From Salinisphaera sp. G21_0 (lineage in GTDB: Bacteria > Pseudomonadota > Gammaproteobacteria > Pseudomonadales > Endozoicomonadaceae), in the NCBI RefSeq assembly GCF_017744115.1, contig NZ_JAGHQW010000007.1:90405-154404 (forward strand): a stretch of DNA of 64,000 nucleotides, written 5' to 3'. This document shows positions 43,093-52,019 of the stretch, piece after piece. Position 1 is the stretch's first letter. Every line of letters begins with the position of its first letter. Under the pieces are notes generated by a model. It had not been told where the DNA came from. It ran no database searches and saw only the letters and a program-made list of their open reading frames with translations. Position numbers and translations under genes: made by a program.

Positions 43093-43123
43093 ATTATATC
43101 GACTATTCAGGAGATGTCTGCAA
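43093..43123 (-). promoter_or_regulatory. Promoter of the 6S RNA gene
   Basis: On the minus strand TTGCAG (43118-43123), 19 bases, TATAAT (43093-43098), then six bases to the 5' GAAACC of the RNA. The -10 is a perfect consensus; the spacer is longer than ideal. Confidence 0.6.
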
Positions 43124-43163
43124 GTTTTTTTTGTTTTCGTGAACATCAGAAACGGTGATCAGA

Positions 43164-43469
43164 TCAACGCTCCACGGCTGCCAGTGCCTGATCCAGTTTA
43201 CCCAGCAGTTGGTCAATATGCTCCTGGGTGTCCTGCTTCTCATCTTCATTCTGACGACGGCTCTGCATTAACTCGTAGCTGATATTCAGCGCGGCCATCA
43301 CAGCTATTCGCTCAATACCGACAACTTTGCCTGAAGAACGGATTTCATGCATTTTTTCGTTCAGGTAGCGGGCAGCGGTGTACAGTGCCTCCTGATTGTC
43401 TTTGGGACAGGCAACACGGTATTCCTTATCCAGAATATGAACGGATGTCACTGATGATTTATCCGTCAT
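43164..43469 (-). CDS. zapA: ZapA, FtsZ-ring associated protein
   Basis: The 101 residues match ZapA: SVTSVHILDKEYRVACPKDN, then LYTAARYLNEKMHEIR and a C-terminal coiled coil. ZapA bundles FtsZ filaments at midcell. It overlaps the preceding ZapB-like gene by four bases (ATGA) and is followed by 6S RNA, the conserved gammaproteobacterial arrangement. Confidence 0.94.
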   Translation of the reverse strand: MTDKSSVTSVHILDKEYRVACPKDNQEALYTAARYLNEKMHEIRSSGKVVGIERIAVMAALNISYELMQSRRQNEDEKQDTQEHIDQLLGKLDQALAAVER

Positions 43470-43675
43470 GACTCGTGCTCCAGAGACCTGAGGTGCTGGA
43501 TCATCGCTTCTACTTTTGTACGTGCAATGTCATTTTTTTCCATCAACTTTGCTTTTTCAGCTACCCAAGACTGCTCCTGCTGTCGAAGTTGCCTGTTTTC
43601 AGTCGTCAGCTTCTGACAAAGGGCAACCAGATAGTTAATTTTCTGATCGAGGGCAATGAAATCAGATTCTTTCAT
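43466..43675 (-). CDS. ZapB-like coiled-coil protein (TIGR02449 type)
   Basis: A 69-residue, almost entirely coiled-coil protein (QKINYLVALCQKLTTENRQL) directly upstream of zapA with ATGA overlap. Small coiled-coil proteins at this site (TIGR02449) are presumed cell-division factors partnering ZapA; the exact role is not known. Confidence 0.82.
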   Translation of the reverse strand: MKESDFIALDQKINYLVALCQKLTTENRQLRQQEQSWVAEKAKLMEKNDIARTKVEAMIQHLRSLEHES

Positions 43676-43822
43676 AGCTTCCCTGAATGCTCGGTTATTA
43701 GGGTTACTATAGCCTCTGGAGAAATTCAGAACAATGACTTAATGGTTGACAATGTTTTTATTTTATTTTGTCGGGTAATACTTTGTACCAATGGATCAAG
43801 TTGTCCTTTGTTGAAGAGGATA

Positions 43823-43987
43823 TAAGTAGCTAACCATATGAAATCATATATTTCTGACTCCTTGTTCAGGCACTCTGCTTCGTTACAACTCCGATCACAT
43901 AGCTACGGCTATGCTCCCTCCGTTGTGCCTCGCATAGCACCTGCCCAAGAAGCCAGAAATATATGATTCCATATGGCCAGCTACTTA
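43823..43987. mobile_element. MITE-like inverted-repeat element
   Basis: About 165 bases with imperfect terminal inverted repeats of roughly 34 bases: TAAGTAGCTAACCATATGAA at the left end, and on the other strand TAAGTAGCTGGCCATATGGA. Inside is a smaller palindrome (CATAGCTACGGCTATG) and no coding capacity. It lies in the 427-base gap between the zapB-like gene and the methyltransferase gene, where nothing else was seen. A fragment of the same end appears at 52957-52969. Confidence 0.7.
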
Positions 43988-44102
43988 ACGCTAAATGCCT
44001 GCAAACAGAGGCGAAGCATTTTGGTTGATCCGGGTAATCATAGTGACCTTAAGACTGCCAGCCCGGGCTTGAAAAAACGACGTCCGTAATAAAACGGTAA
44101 AA

Positions 44103-44918
44103 TCATGCGGGCTTTCTGGCAATAATCCGTATTTGATCCTGATTACCATGACTCCATACCGGGTAATGGGGAGCCTCACCCTGTTCGCATACTTCGATAA
44201 CAAATCCGGCATGTTTCATTAATACCTCCAGTTGTTCGGACGCAAAAAAACAAAAGTCTCTGCCGGGGATATTAATTTTATGGGCAGCCAAAACCGGATC
44301 GGTTATTTCCGGACAGTTAAAGACTTTGGCTGCCTGTGCCAGCAGGTTGAGATAATCCCGCTGACCGGAAACTGTTAACGGTGATTTTCTTACACCGTCG
44401 CGTATCTCTCTACTCAGGCCAGTACTTTTCAACACTTCAACGTCACAGGAACAGCAGGTAAGCAGAAGCGTGCCCCCTGGTTCGAGAATTCGGTAAATTT
44501 CATTAATAGATGGCGCAACTTCTTCATTGGCCAGAAAATGGAAAACTTCAGCGCAGAGAATTCCGCAGAAGGCATTATCGGCAAAAGGGATATTCTCTGG
44601 CAGTTTTGCTGCTTTGCAGGTGACTGCTTTCTGCTGAGTCTCAGGCAAGTCCTTCAGCCATTTGGACAAGTCTGGTTTATCCATATCAGTGGCTATTACC
44701 TGTGCTCCATGCATCAGGGCTGCGTGAGTATTAACTCCGTGGCCACAGCCAATATCCAGCAGGGGTTTATCGTCTTTCCAGCTGCCTAGCCAGCGATCCA
44801 GATAGATAACCGGATTATGAAACGTAAAACCAACGCCCAGCTGATTTCTTTCGTACAAAGGCTCTGGCATGGCAGTATTCCAAACAGGTTGGACGGTTGG
44901 ACTTAACAGGATAGACAC
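44103..44918 (-). CDS. Class I SAM-dependent methyltransferase
   Basis: The 271 residues have a class I methyltransferase fold: motif I LLDIGCGHGVNTHAAL (about 53-68), then VIATDMDKPDL, the FADNAFCGILCAEVFHFL strand and the LEPGGTLLLTCCS post-motif. The substrate cannot be told; small-molecule type II enzymes have this layout. Start at 44918 is taken, with ATG 44870 as an alternative. It is a single gene inserted between the zapA group and the UPF0149-ubi group. Confidence 0.85.
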   Translation of the reverse strand: MSILLSPTVQPVWNTAMPEPLYERNQLGVGFTFHNPVIYLDRWLGSWKDDKPLLDIGCGHGVNTHAALMHGAQVIATDMDKPDLSKWLKDLPETQQKAVTCKAAKLPENIPFADNAFCGILCAEVFHFLANEEVAPSINEIYRILEPGGTLLLTCCSCDVEVLKSTGLSREIRDGVRKSPLTVSGQRDYLNLLAQAAKVFNCPEITDPVLAAHKINIPGRDFCFFASEQLEVLMKHAGFVIEVCEQGEAPHYPVWSHGNQDQIRIIARKPA

Positions 44919-44994
44919 TTTCTTTATTTAATGACTGACAAGTTTGCCCGGGAAGTCTGTTAGAATCCCGGTTAAGTTCGACTCAGTAATTTCA

Positions 44995-45639
44995 ATGGCC
45001 CTATATCTCATGACGATCCACATTTCCCAGCCCGGCGATAAACCCGCCTTCATATCGTTTGATGAACTCGCCAGTCATCTGGCAGAGCAGAGTCATCCAT
45101 CAGAGATTCATGGCTACTTATGCGGCCTGTTTTCAGCCGGTGCCCATCCGGGCCTTGAGAAATGGCTGGAGCAGCTTGCTGAGCAGATGGGTGACAAATC
45201 GATTGATGAACCTGCGAGGCAGCTATTAAGCCAGTTATTTCTGCATACTCAGAATGAGCTGAACTCTGGTAGTCTGGCGGCAACACTGTTGCTCCCTGAT
45301 GATGATGAAGCGCTTGGGCTGAGGACGCAGTCACTTGGAGTATGGTGCCAGTCATTTATCTCTGGCTTTGGTCAGGGGCTGGACAGTCGTCAGGTCAGTG
45401 AGATGGTGGAAGAAGTGCTCAGGGACTTTGCCGAAATCAGCCTGATAGAAACCGCAGAAGAGAGCGAAGAATCAGAAAAACTGTATGTTGAAGTGAGTGA
45501 GTTTGTTCGTTTGGCCTGGCTGAATGTCTATGCAGAGGTTTGTGGTTTGCCCGAGCTTCCCGGCGATGATGGAAGTTCCGGGCAACGTTCTGGACATCGT
45601 TCTGGACAACAAGAAGGCGCTGCCAAAACCCTGCACTGA
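44995..45639 (+). CDS. UPF0149 (YgfB) family protein
   Basis: A protein of about 214 residues of the UPF0149 family, helical, with SEIHGYLCGLFSAGAHPGLE and WCQSFISGFGQGL as the recognisable stretches. The family lies upstream of pepP-ubiH-ubiI in enterobacteria; here pepP is absent and ubiH follows after 43 bases. Starts at 44995 and 45010 are both possible and neither has a strong binding site. The C-terminus is a Gly/Ser/Arg-rich tail. Function unknown; in Pseudomonas a homologue affects AmpDh3 regulation. Confidence 0.85.
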   Translation: MALYLMTIHISQPGDKPAFISFDELASHLAEQSHPSEIHGYLCGLFSAGAHPGLEKWLEQLAEQMGDKSIDEPARQLLSQLFLHTQNELNSGSLAATLLLPDDDEALGLRTQSLGVWCQSFISGFGQGLDSRQVSEMVEEVLRDFAEISLIETAEESEESEKLYVEVSEFVRLAWLNVYAEVCGLPELPGDDGSSGQRSGHRSGQQEGAAKTLH

Positions 45640-45682
45640 GAATAACAACAGAGTTCCACAAAATCATGGTGGTGGCTGAAAC

Positions 45683-46909
45683 GTGAAAAATTCTACAGAC
45701 AAGATGGATTTCGATGTTTTGGTGATTGGTGCCGGGCTGGTGGGAGCCAGTCTGGTCTGTGCATTGGAACAAGTGGTTATAAAGCAGGGGTTGAGGCTGG
45801 CGGTGGTGGAAACCCATGACCTGAGTCAGCCAAGAGATATTCCGCCGAGTTTTGATGCCCGTGCCTCGGCGCTGTCCTGGGGAACCTGTTGTATTTACCA
45901 GCAGCTTGGACTGTGGCCGGATCTTGTGGATCAGGCTCAGGCCATTACCGATGTTCATGTTTCTGATCGGGGCAGTTTTGGGGTTTCCCGCTTGCGGGCT
46001 TCTGATGAAGGTGTCCCGGCACTGGGGTATGTGGTCAAGAATCATGTGCTGGGTGATGTGCTTTTGCAACGGTTAAAGGGTTTTCAGAAGCAGGGCAGGG
46101 TGACCATGTTCAGTCCTGATATGGTGGTAAGCCTGAGCCCTGTCCCCGGAGGTATGAAAGTTCAGCTCAGGCACTCAGAGATTTCCGCCTCGCTGGTTGT
46201 TCTGGCTGATGGTGGCCGCTCAGGGTTGATGGATCAGCTGGGAATCGGTCTGCAGCAGTGTGACTATCATCAGCAGGGGATTATTGCCAATATTGCCCTT
46301 GATCGCCCTCACAACGGTATGGCCTGGGAGCGCTTTGCCGGTCAAGGTCCGATGGCACTGCTTCCATTAACCGGTGATCACCATTTTGCGCATCGGGCAG
46401 GGCTGGTGTGGACGTTACCGGATGAGGAAGCCGATTCGCTTTATTCTCTGGCAGATGATGATTTTCTGGCGTTATTGCAACAGCGGTTTGGCTATCGGGC
46501 CGGGCGGTTTATTGCCGTGGGTAAGCGGAACAGATATCCGCTCACCATGCGCATCGCCAAAGAGCAGGTAAGGCCGGGGCTGGTTATTTTGGGTAATGCT
46601 GCCCATGCCATACATCCAGTGGCAGGTCAGGGTTATAACCTTTCTATTCGGGATACCGTGGCTCTGGCAAGCAATATCTCGGACTCATTGGAACGCAAAA
46701 TACCCGCAGGTGATCTTGGCCGTTTGCAGGAATACTGGCAACAACAGTTGAGCGACCAGAGTCTGATCAGCCATTTTTGTGATGGCCTGGTGCGCCTTTT
46801 CTCACGGACTGACACGGCATCGGTACTGTCCCGGAATCTGGGATTGGTGGCGCTGGATTATTGTCATCCGGTGAAGTCAACATTTACCCGCAGGGCCATG
46901 GGATTATAA
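45683..46909 (+). CDS. ubiH: UbiH, 2-octaprenyl-6-methoxyphenol hydroxylase
   Basis: FAD-dependent monooxygenase that adds a ring hydroxyl during ubiquinone synthesis. The 408 residues show the dinucleotide fold VIGAGLVGASLV at the N-terminus, the DGGRSGLMDQLG motif and the FAD-binding GNAAHAIHPVAGQGYNL, with the GNA form typical of UbiH. Start is GTG 45683 or ATG 45704. It is followed at 60 bases by ubiI; the gap holds a GGGAG/CTCCC hairpin without a T-run. Confidence 0.9.
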   Translation: MKNSTDKMDFDVLVIGAGLVGASLVCALEQVVIKQGLRLAVVETHDLSQPRDIPPSFDARASALSWGTCCIYQQLGLWPDLVDQAQAITDVHVSDRGSFGVSRLRASDEGVPALGYVVKNHVLGDVLLQRLKGFQKQGRVTMFSPDMVVSLSPVPGGMKVQLRHSEISASLVVLADGGRSGLMDQLGIGLQQCDYHQQGIIANIALDRPHNGMAWERFAGQGPMALLPLTGDHHFAHRAGLVWTLPDEEADSLYSLADDDFLALLQQRFGYRAGRFIAVGKRNRYPLTMRIAKEQVRPGLVILGNAAHAIHPVAGQGYNLSIRDTVALASNISDSLERKIPAGDLGRLQEYWQQQLSDQSLISHFCDGLVRLFSRTDTASVLSRNLGLVALDYCHPVKSTFTRRAMGL

Positions 46910-46969
46910 ACCGGCGGGAGGCTCTCTACAGTCTCCCGTACCTTTGAATCTGGGAAATAGGGATCAGAA

Positions 46970-48187
46970 ATGCAGACAATTGACGTCATTATTGTCGGGG
47001 GAGGTATGGTGGGGGCCTCTCTGGCCCTGGCGCTTGCCCGATCTGGTATGCAGGCGGCACTGGTTGAGCAGCAGACATTGCAGCCCGGTTCGTTCTCGAT
47101 GGAGGATCCCTGGCAGCCCAGGGTCAGTGCCTTGACGGAAGCATCGATAAAACTGCTGAACTATCTGGACGCCTGGGAAGGGATCGTTGCCCAGCGGGCC
47201 TGTCCTTATACACACATGACCGTCTGGGATGGTGAGGGTACGGGAGAAGTTGAATTTGACGCAAAAACGCTGCCACAAAAAAATCTTGGCTACATTGTCG
47301 AAAATGACGTGATTCGCAACGCGCTGTTGCAACAGCTGGCCAGTTCAACCGTGCAATGTTTTGATCAACAGACAACCCTTGAATACAAACTGTCCGGCCA
47401 GGGCGGTGAAATAGTTCTGAAAAATGGTGACGTGCTGGGTGCTCCTCTTCTGGTGGCTGCCGATGGCGGTGAGTCGCGTTTACGACAATTGTCTGGCATT
47501 CCGGCAAACCAGAAGGACTATAAGCATCATGCGCTGGTCACCACCGTGGAGACAGAGCGGTTTCATCATCACACAGCGAGACAGGTGTTCCTGGATTCCG
47601 GCCCATTGGCATTTCTGCCCCTGCAAAGTCAGGGAGAGCGGCATTATTGCTCAATTGTCTGGTCCCTTTTACCGGCAGAGGCAGACCGGATAGAGGCCTT
47701 GAGTGACGATGCTTTCTGTCAGGAACTGGCGAGAGCTTTTGAGCATCGGGCGGGCAATATTCTGAAGGTTGATCAACGGTTCCGCTACCCACTGCGTCAA
47801 CGGCATGCCCGGCAGTATCATCGACAAGGGGTGGTTCTGGTGGGCGATGCTGCTCATACTATTCATCCTCTGGCGGGGCAGGGGGTGAATCTGGGCTTTA
47901 TGGATGTGGCTGTGCTTGCGGATGAGTTGATCAAAGCGGCCGGTCGCGGCGATGACTATTTTGCCGCGCACGTTCTGGATCGCTATCAGCGTCGTCGCAT
48001 CGGACATAACTCGTTGACGATGGCGGCCATGACAGGCTTTCAAAATCTGTTCGGGGCCAATGCCCTTGGTATTCGCTGGATAAGGAATACCGGGCTCAGT
48101 CTGACCAATCGATTACCATTCATTAAAGATATGATTGTGGATCAGGCCTCCGGGTTATCAAAGGATATTCCCGGGTTTCTTCAGTAA
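46970..48187 (+). CDS. ubiI: UbiI (VisC), 2-octaprenylphenol hydroxylase
   Basis: Second FAD monooxygenase of ubiquinone synthesis, hydroxylating ring C5. The 405 residues have VGGGMVGASLALALARSGM, DGGESRLRQLSGI and GDAAHTIHPLAGQGVNLGF, with the standard GDAAH unlike its neighbour UbiH. The pair ubiH-ubiI is the usual gene neighbourhood. The ATG at 46970 follows GGGAAATAGGGATC. Confidence 0.9.
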   Translation: MQTIDVIIVGGGMVGASLALALARSGMQAALVEQQTLQPGSFSMEDPWQPRVSALTEASIKLLNYLDAWEGIVAQRACPYTHMTVWDGEGTGEVEFDAKTLPQKNLGYIVENDVIRNALLQQLASSTVQCFDQQTTLEYKLSGQGGEIVLKNGDVLGAPLLVAADGGESRLRQLSGIPANQKDYKHHALVTTVETERFHHHTARQVFLDSGPLAFLPLQSQGERHYCSIVWSLLPAEADRIEALSDDAFCQELARAFEHRAGNILKVDQRFRYPLRQRHARQYHRQGVVLVGDAAHTIHPLAGQGVNLGFMDVAVLADELIKAAGRGDDYFAAHVLDRYQRRRIGHNSLTMAAMTGFQNLFGANALGIRWIRNTGLSLTNRLPFIKDMIVDQASGLSKDIPGFLQ

Positions 48188-48253
48188 ATCTCAACCAGTC
48201 CCTCAATTTTTTCCTATCCTGTCTGCTGGATGTCATTATCACGCAGGCAGGGT

Positions 48254-49429
48254 ATGAAACTTCAGTCTGATATTAAAAAAAGAGGCTTGGTCTTTGGTGT
48301 CGTATTTGCCATATGTTTGCTATCTATCCGTTCTGATGCAGCGGATATTGAGTCGGCATTAGCTGCACCTGCTGATTACCTTATCAGCCTTGTCAGGCAT
48401 GGCGACCGTTCTCCCAGGGATCTTGGGGGAATGACAAAATACTGGCCAATGGGACCCGGGCAGTTAACGGCTGCTGGCCTTCAGCAGGAGTACCTTTTGG
48501 GGCAGACAATCCGGAGATACTACTTTTCTGAAACCATCCCCGACTCCTGGTCACCAAAAGTCAGCCAGCATTTTGCCAAAGGTCTGGATCGTACCATTCA
48601 GAGCGCCAGCGCCTTATTGCTGGGGTTTTATCCTGAGCAGGCGGGTAAAACAGGCTTGCCGGGGGGCATTCAGGTTCCTCCGGTTTATGCGTCACCTTTG
48701 GCCCATGATGATCTTTTTTCAGCGCAAAGATTATGTCCGGGGTATCTTCATCGTGTTCAGGCGCTGGAAAAAAGTGCGGACTGGTTAAGAAAAAAAGAAC
48801 AACACCGTGATCAGCTGTCTTTATGGCTTGAACTGAGTGAGCGTGAAGGTAATGGCGATCTCTACTCTTTTCTTCCCCTGATCGATCAAATTGCCATACA
48901 TAGAATTCACCAGCTACCAATGCCCGAAGGTATTTCAAATCAGCAGGCGGTGGAACTGGAGGAATTACTACATTGGATCGTGAGCCGGATTGTGGCTAAT
49001 TATGAAATTGCCCAGCTTATCGGTTCACCATTAGCCAAAGCGATGATCAGAGATTTCAAGCGTGTGCAGCAGTGTCTGCAAGAAAAAGGCAGTTGCCACT
49101 CCTGCCAGCGATGGACGCTTTACTCAGCCAGTGACAGTAACTTATTGGCGATCATGACCATGCTGGGTGCGCCATCTGACAAAATGGTGGATTATGCAAC
49201 ACACTTTGGCGTCCAGCTTAACTGGAATGATGGTCGCCCGGAGGTTGCCCTGTCATTGAATCATCAACCTTTTGCGGTACCCGGGTGCGCGGGACGCTGC
49301 TCGCTGGATCAGTGGCTGGTTTTGCTTGAGCAATCATTGCCTGATGACTGGGATTATTTGTGTGCCAGGGAGCGGGGTGGCATGAACTTTGAACCTTATA
49401 TCCCCACGGGGAGTGTCGCTGTTCGTTAA
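48254..49429 (+). CDS. Histidine acid phosphatase family protein, exported
   Basis: A secreted protein of about 391 residues with a signal peptide (LVFGVVFAICLLSIRSDA) and the phosphatase RHGDRSPRD motif whose His is the nucleophile. The second motif, normally HD, is SD here (LYSASDSNLL), so the general-acid Asp stays but its His is gone. Several Cys pairs suggest disulphides. Substrate unknown; it could be a phytase-, glucose-1-phosphatase- or phosphomonoesterase-like enzyme with altered activity. ATG 48230 is an alternative start; 48254 gives a cleaner signal peptide. Confidence 0.8.
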   Translation: MKLQSDIKKRGLVFGVVFAICLLSIRSDAADIESALAAPADYLISLVRHGDRSPRDLGGMTKYWPMGPGQLTAAGLQQEYLLGQTIRRYYFSETIPDSWSPKVSQHFAKGLDRTIQSASALLLGFYPEQAGKTGLPGGIQVPPVYASPLAHDDLFSAQRLCPGYLHRVQALEKSADWLRKKEQHRDQLSLWLELSEREGNGDLYSFLPLIDQIAIHRIHQLPMPEGISNQQAVELEELLHWIVSRIVANYEIAQLIGSPLAKAMIRDFKRVQQCLQEKGSCHSCQRWTLYSASDSNLLAIMTMLGAPSDKMVDYATHFGVQLNWNDGRPEVALSLNHQPFAVPGCAGRCSLDQWLVLLEQSLPDDWDYLCARERGGMNFEPYIPTGSVAVR

Positions 49430-49677
49430 TTGTCGGTATCCTGTTGTGGGTGGGTAAACATTAATGTATTCAGGCTGTTACTGTTATTAATCGTTGTGCT
49501 CCGGAAACATTAAAGCAACTTATGTCATTGACCTTCAAAGGGTAAGGGCATTATCAAGAAGTTAATAAAATCAAGTGCCTTCAGGGAAATCAGAAAAAAA
49601 ACTGAACTATATTTAATCAGTCCCGTCAAAACTGTATTGAATAACAAGTTCATTAGTTTCTTTGAAGGAGTAATTAA

Positions 49678-50490
49678 ATGCAGAAATATTTTCTGGCGGC
49701 AGTATTGCCAGTAGTTGCAATACTGATTGGTCTGCAAGGCTGTAATAAAGCCCATGAGTGTCCAGAGGTCACGACGGTAGTGTATGAAGACATGGCCAGT
49801 GTCGATCAGGGAGCTGAGTCCTATACCTGTAATAATCCAGACAAAACCAGCTTGCTTGAGCAGACATGGTGTGAAGCCAAAGACCAGTTCGAACAGCGAG
49901 GTCAATCCACCAGTTCGGATGATTTTCTGGTTTATATCAACGGATTTCGTGAGGGATATTCATTGGCCAGCCAGGCGGCTGATAGTCGATTGGGCCTTGG
50001 TGGTGATATCGATAGCCCATCTGATACTCCCTATGACATGGGCTATCGTGACGGTTATTTTGCCGTTATGGAGGCAATGGGTATTGTAGAGTATAACTGT
50101 GCTTCAGCAGACTTGATGAGTGAGTATAAAGATCGCTGGTGCGAAGCTGCCGATGCTTATCGGAACACTGGTGCTGGCAGTGATAACAATCCATTTGTCA
50201 GGGGGCGGTTTATTGATGGTTATATGACCGGAGGGCGTGTTGCTTTAACGGTTCCTACCTCAATGGAGGCATTTTTTGGTGGCGAGAATCCTGAGGGTAA
50301 ACAGCCCGCCGTTGTTCAGCCATCCGGTGAGTTGAGGAGCACAGAGCTGGCTTTTTACCGGGGCTTTGATGTTGGCTACAAGGCAATGATTGATAGTATC
50401 CGGGATTCCATCAATCAGGTCATGCAACAGATGCAAATTCCCAACAATATGGATTTTGAAGGATTGATGCCTCCGCCTCCCGGGCAATAA
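49678..50490 (+). CDS. Lipoprotein with internal duplication, function unknown
   Basis: A 270-residue lipoprotein: signal and lipobox LQGC give a lipidated Cys22. The mature part is duplicated. Unit A (about 49-127) and unit B (about 139-234) share YxC, a WCEA block (64-67 and 154-157, exactly 90 apart), an F/I-G-aromatic segment and a second G-aromatic motif (GYRDGY at 122-127, GFDVGY at 229-234). The short GFxxGY or GYxxGY motifs occur four times. The C-terminus is Pro-rich. GAAGGAG precedes the ATG. I recognise no family. It stands alone with a hairpin downstream. Confidence 0.8.
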   Translation: MQKYFLAAVLPVVAILIGLQGCNKAHECPEVTTVVYEDMASVDQGAESYTCNNPDKTSLLEQTWCEAKDQFEQRGQSTSSDDFLVYINGFREGYSLASQAADSRLGLGGDIDSPSDTPYDMGYRDGYFAVMEAMGIVEYNCASADLMSEYKDRWCEAADAYRNTGAGSDNNPFVRGRFIDGYMTGGRVALTVPTSMEAFFGGENPEGKQPAVVQPSGELRSTELAFYRGFDVGYKAMIDSIRDSINQVMQQMQIPNNMDFEGLMPPPPGQ

Positions 50491-50520
50491 CTGACTGGTT
50501 TTCCGGCAGTTATGGTTATC

Positions 50521-50546
50521 AGCCGGGTACCTGGTACCCGGCTTAT
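50521..50546 (+). terminator. Hairpin terminator after the lipoprotein gene
   Basis: AGCCGGGTACC (50521-50531), one base, GGTACCCGGCT (50533-50543), then TATTAA. A perfect 11-base inverted repeat 30 bases after the stop, though the following T-run is poor. Confidence 0.55.
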
Positions 50547-50753
50547 TAAGGAAATGGTCCTCGGGCGATTTTGTTTCTGAAAGCAATCAATTTGCTGATT
50601 TCAGTGACACAGGTGAAGAGTTTGGTAGCCCACTTCTTAGAAAACTAACCGTAATTTAGCCTTGTTCTATAACCTTTGTGAGAGAAGGTTGCTAAACTGA
50701 TAGGTGCCTTCTTTTAACGATTAGTCTTAATAAGAAACACAAAGGTTTGAGCA

Positions 50754-50975
50754 ATGCATAAGGCTGTGTTCTCCGTAAAACTCAATTCTGAGCAGGTTCT
50801 TCAGTTCTATAAAGGGCAGAAACAATCCGTAAGAGTTCGCACTGAATCGGGCCAGAGTATGAGTATTCCCTACGATATCATGCTGAAATTTGTCACCAGA
50901 GAGGGAATTTATGGTCGCTTTGAAATTTCCTACGGTGATGATGGCAAGTTTCTGGATCTTATTCGTCTAACTTGA
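50754..50975 (+). CDS. DUF2835 family protein
   Basis: A 73-residue protein with the small beta-rich DUF2835 pattern: LNSEQVLQFYKGQKQSVRVR, then SIPYDIMLKFVTREGIYGRF and EISYGDDGKFLDL. Function unknown. Its last nine bases overlap the end of the convergent LysR gene. Confidence 0.8.
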   Translation: MHKAVFSVKLNSEQVLQFYKGQKQSVRVRTESGQSMSIPYDIMLKFVTREGIYGRFEISYGDDGKFLDLIRLT

Positions 50976-51878
50976 TTCTGAGAAACTCTGATAAGTGGCT
51001 TCATGGCAGCACTCCCTGAGTGTGGCTGCCAGCTTCTGTGCGGCAGGGCCAATATAGCTGGGGTCAGGAAATACCAGGTACAGCTGTACATTCCGACTAT
51101 TACTGAGCCGGGTATCCAATTGTTTGATCACGCCTGCTTCAAGCTCCTGCTGAATATGGTGGGTTGGTAGCCATGCAAACCCAAGCCCCTGTTTCACCAG
51201 TCTTATTGAAGAGCTGATGTGGCTGACTGTCCACCGTTCTTCGGATCCAAGCCAGCCAGCGTCTGCCTCTCTTTTTATGCCTGAATCGCGGATAACAATC
51301 TGGCGATATTGTTTAAGCTCTTCCTCTGTGATGACGTGATCACGTTGAGCCAGCGGGTGATTCCTGTGAGCAACCGGAGCAAAATTAATCGATAACAATG
51401 GTTCTCCAAGAAAGCCCTCAGGCACGATGCCGGTAATCACAATATCGGCTTTGCCACTGACCAGCATGTCCGTTGTGCCTGACAGGACTGACTCAACAAG
51501 CTCCAGACGGGTATGCCTTGAAATGGGAGAGAATTGTTCTAATGCCTCTATGATTATTGAGTTCGGGAAGATGACATCGACGGCCAGGGTAAGTGTCCCC
51601 TCCCAGCCTGCAGAGAGACTGTCCGCCACTTTTTCCAATGCATCGGCTTCTTTAAGCAGTGTCTGGGCTCTTCTCAGCATGACTTTACCCGCTTCAGTCA
51701 ATACCGCTTTGCGGCCCTGAATCTCCAGCAGTTCGATACCCAGCTGACGCTGAAGCTTGCTGATGGCGTAGCTGATGGTGGACTGGCTTTTGAAAATCGC
51801 CTCCGAAGCCTGGGCAAAGCCGCCATGTTCTACCACTGCCTGAAGCATACGCCACTGATCGAGTGTTGCCTTTGACAT
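50967..51878 (-). CDS. LysR-family transcriptional regulator
   Basis: From ATG at 51878 it has 303 residues: an N-terminal winged helix-turn-helix (QWRMLQAVVEHGGFAQASEA, IFKSQSTISYAISKLQRQLG) and a C-terminal effector-binding domain. It is divergent from azoR, the usual arrangement in which the regulator controls the neighbouring gene. The frame is open to 51914 but the extra residues are not LysR-like. The inducer is not known. Confidence 0.88.
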   Translation of the reverse strand: MSKATLDQWRMLQAVVEHGGFAQASEAIFKSQSTISYAISKLQRQLGIELLEIQGRKAVLTEAGKVMLRRAQTLLKEADALEKVADSLSAGWEGTLTLAVDVIFPNSIIIEALEQFSPISRHTRLELVESVLSGTTDMLVSGKADIVITGIVPEGFLGEPLLSINFAPVAHRNHPLAQRDHVITEEELKQYRQIVIRDSGIKREADAGWLGSEERWTVSHISSSIRLVKQGLGFAWLPTHHIQQELEAGVIKQLDTRLSNSRNVQLYLVFPDPSYIGPAAQKLAATLRECCHEATYQSFSESS

Positions 51879-51908
51879 TTTGCAGGTCTCTATATATCCA
51901 AAAAATCG

Positions 51909-51925
51909 ATACATTCATGCAGTAT
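51909..51925. promoter_or_regulatory. Possible LysR operator between lysR-type gene and azoR
   Basis: ATAC (51909-51912), nine bases, GTAT (51922-51925): a short dyad with the general character of LysR sites. It lies just upstream of the LysR start, 95 bases before azoR. The spacing is not the classic T-N11-A, so the call is tentative. Confidence 0.3.
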
Positions 51926-52019
51926 TTTGAACTTTTCTTTCGTTAATTTCGACGATAAATTTAAACCATGCATATAACAATCATGTAAATAACAATAGTG
52001 ATCTGAAAAGGTGGGAAGC

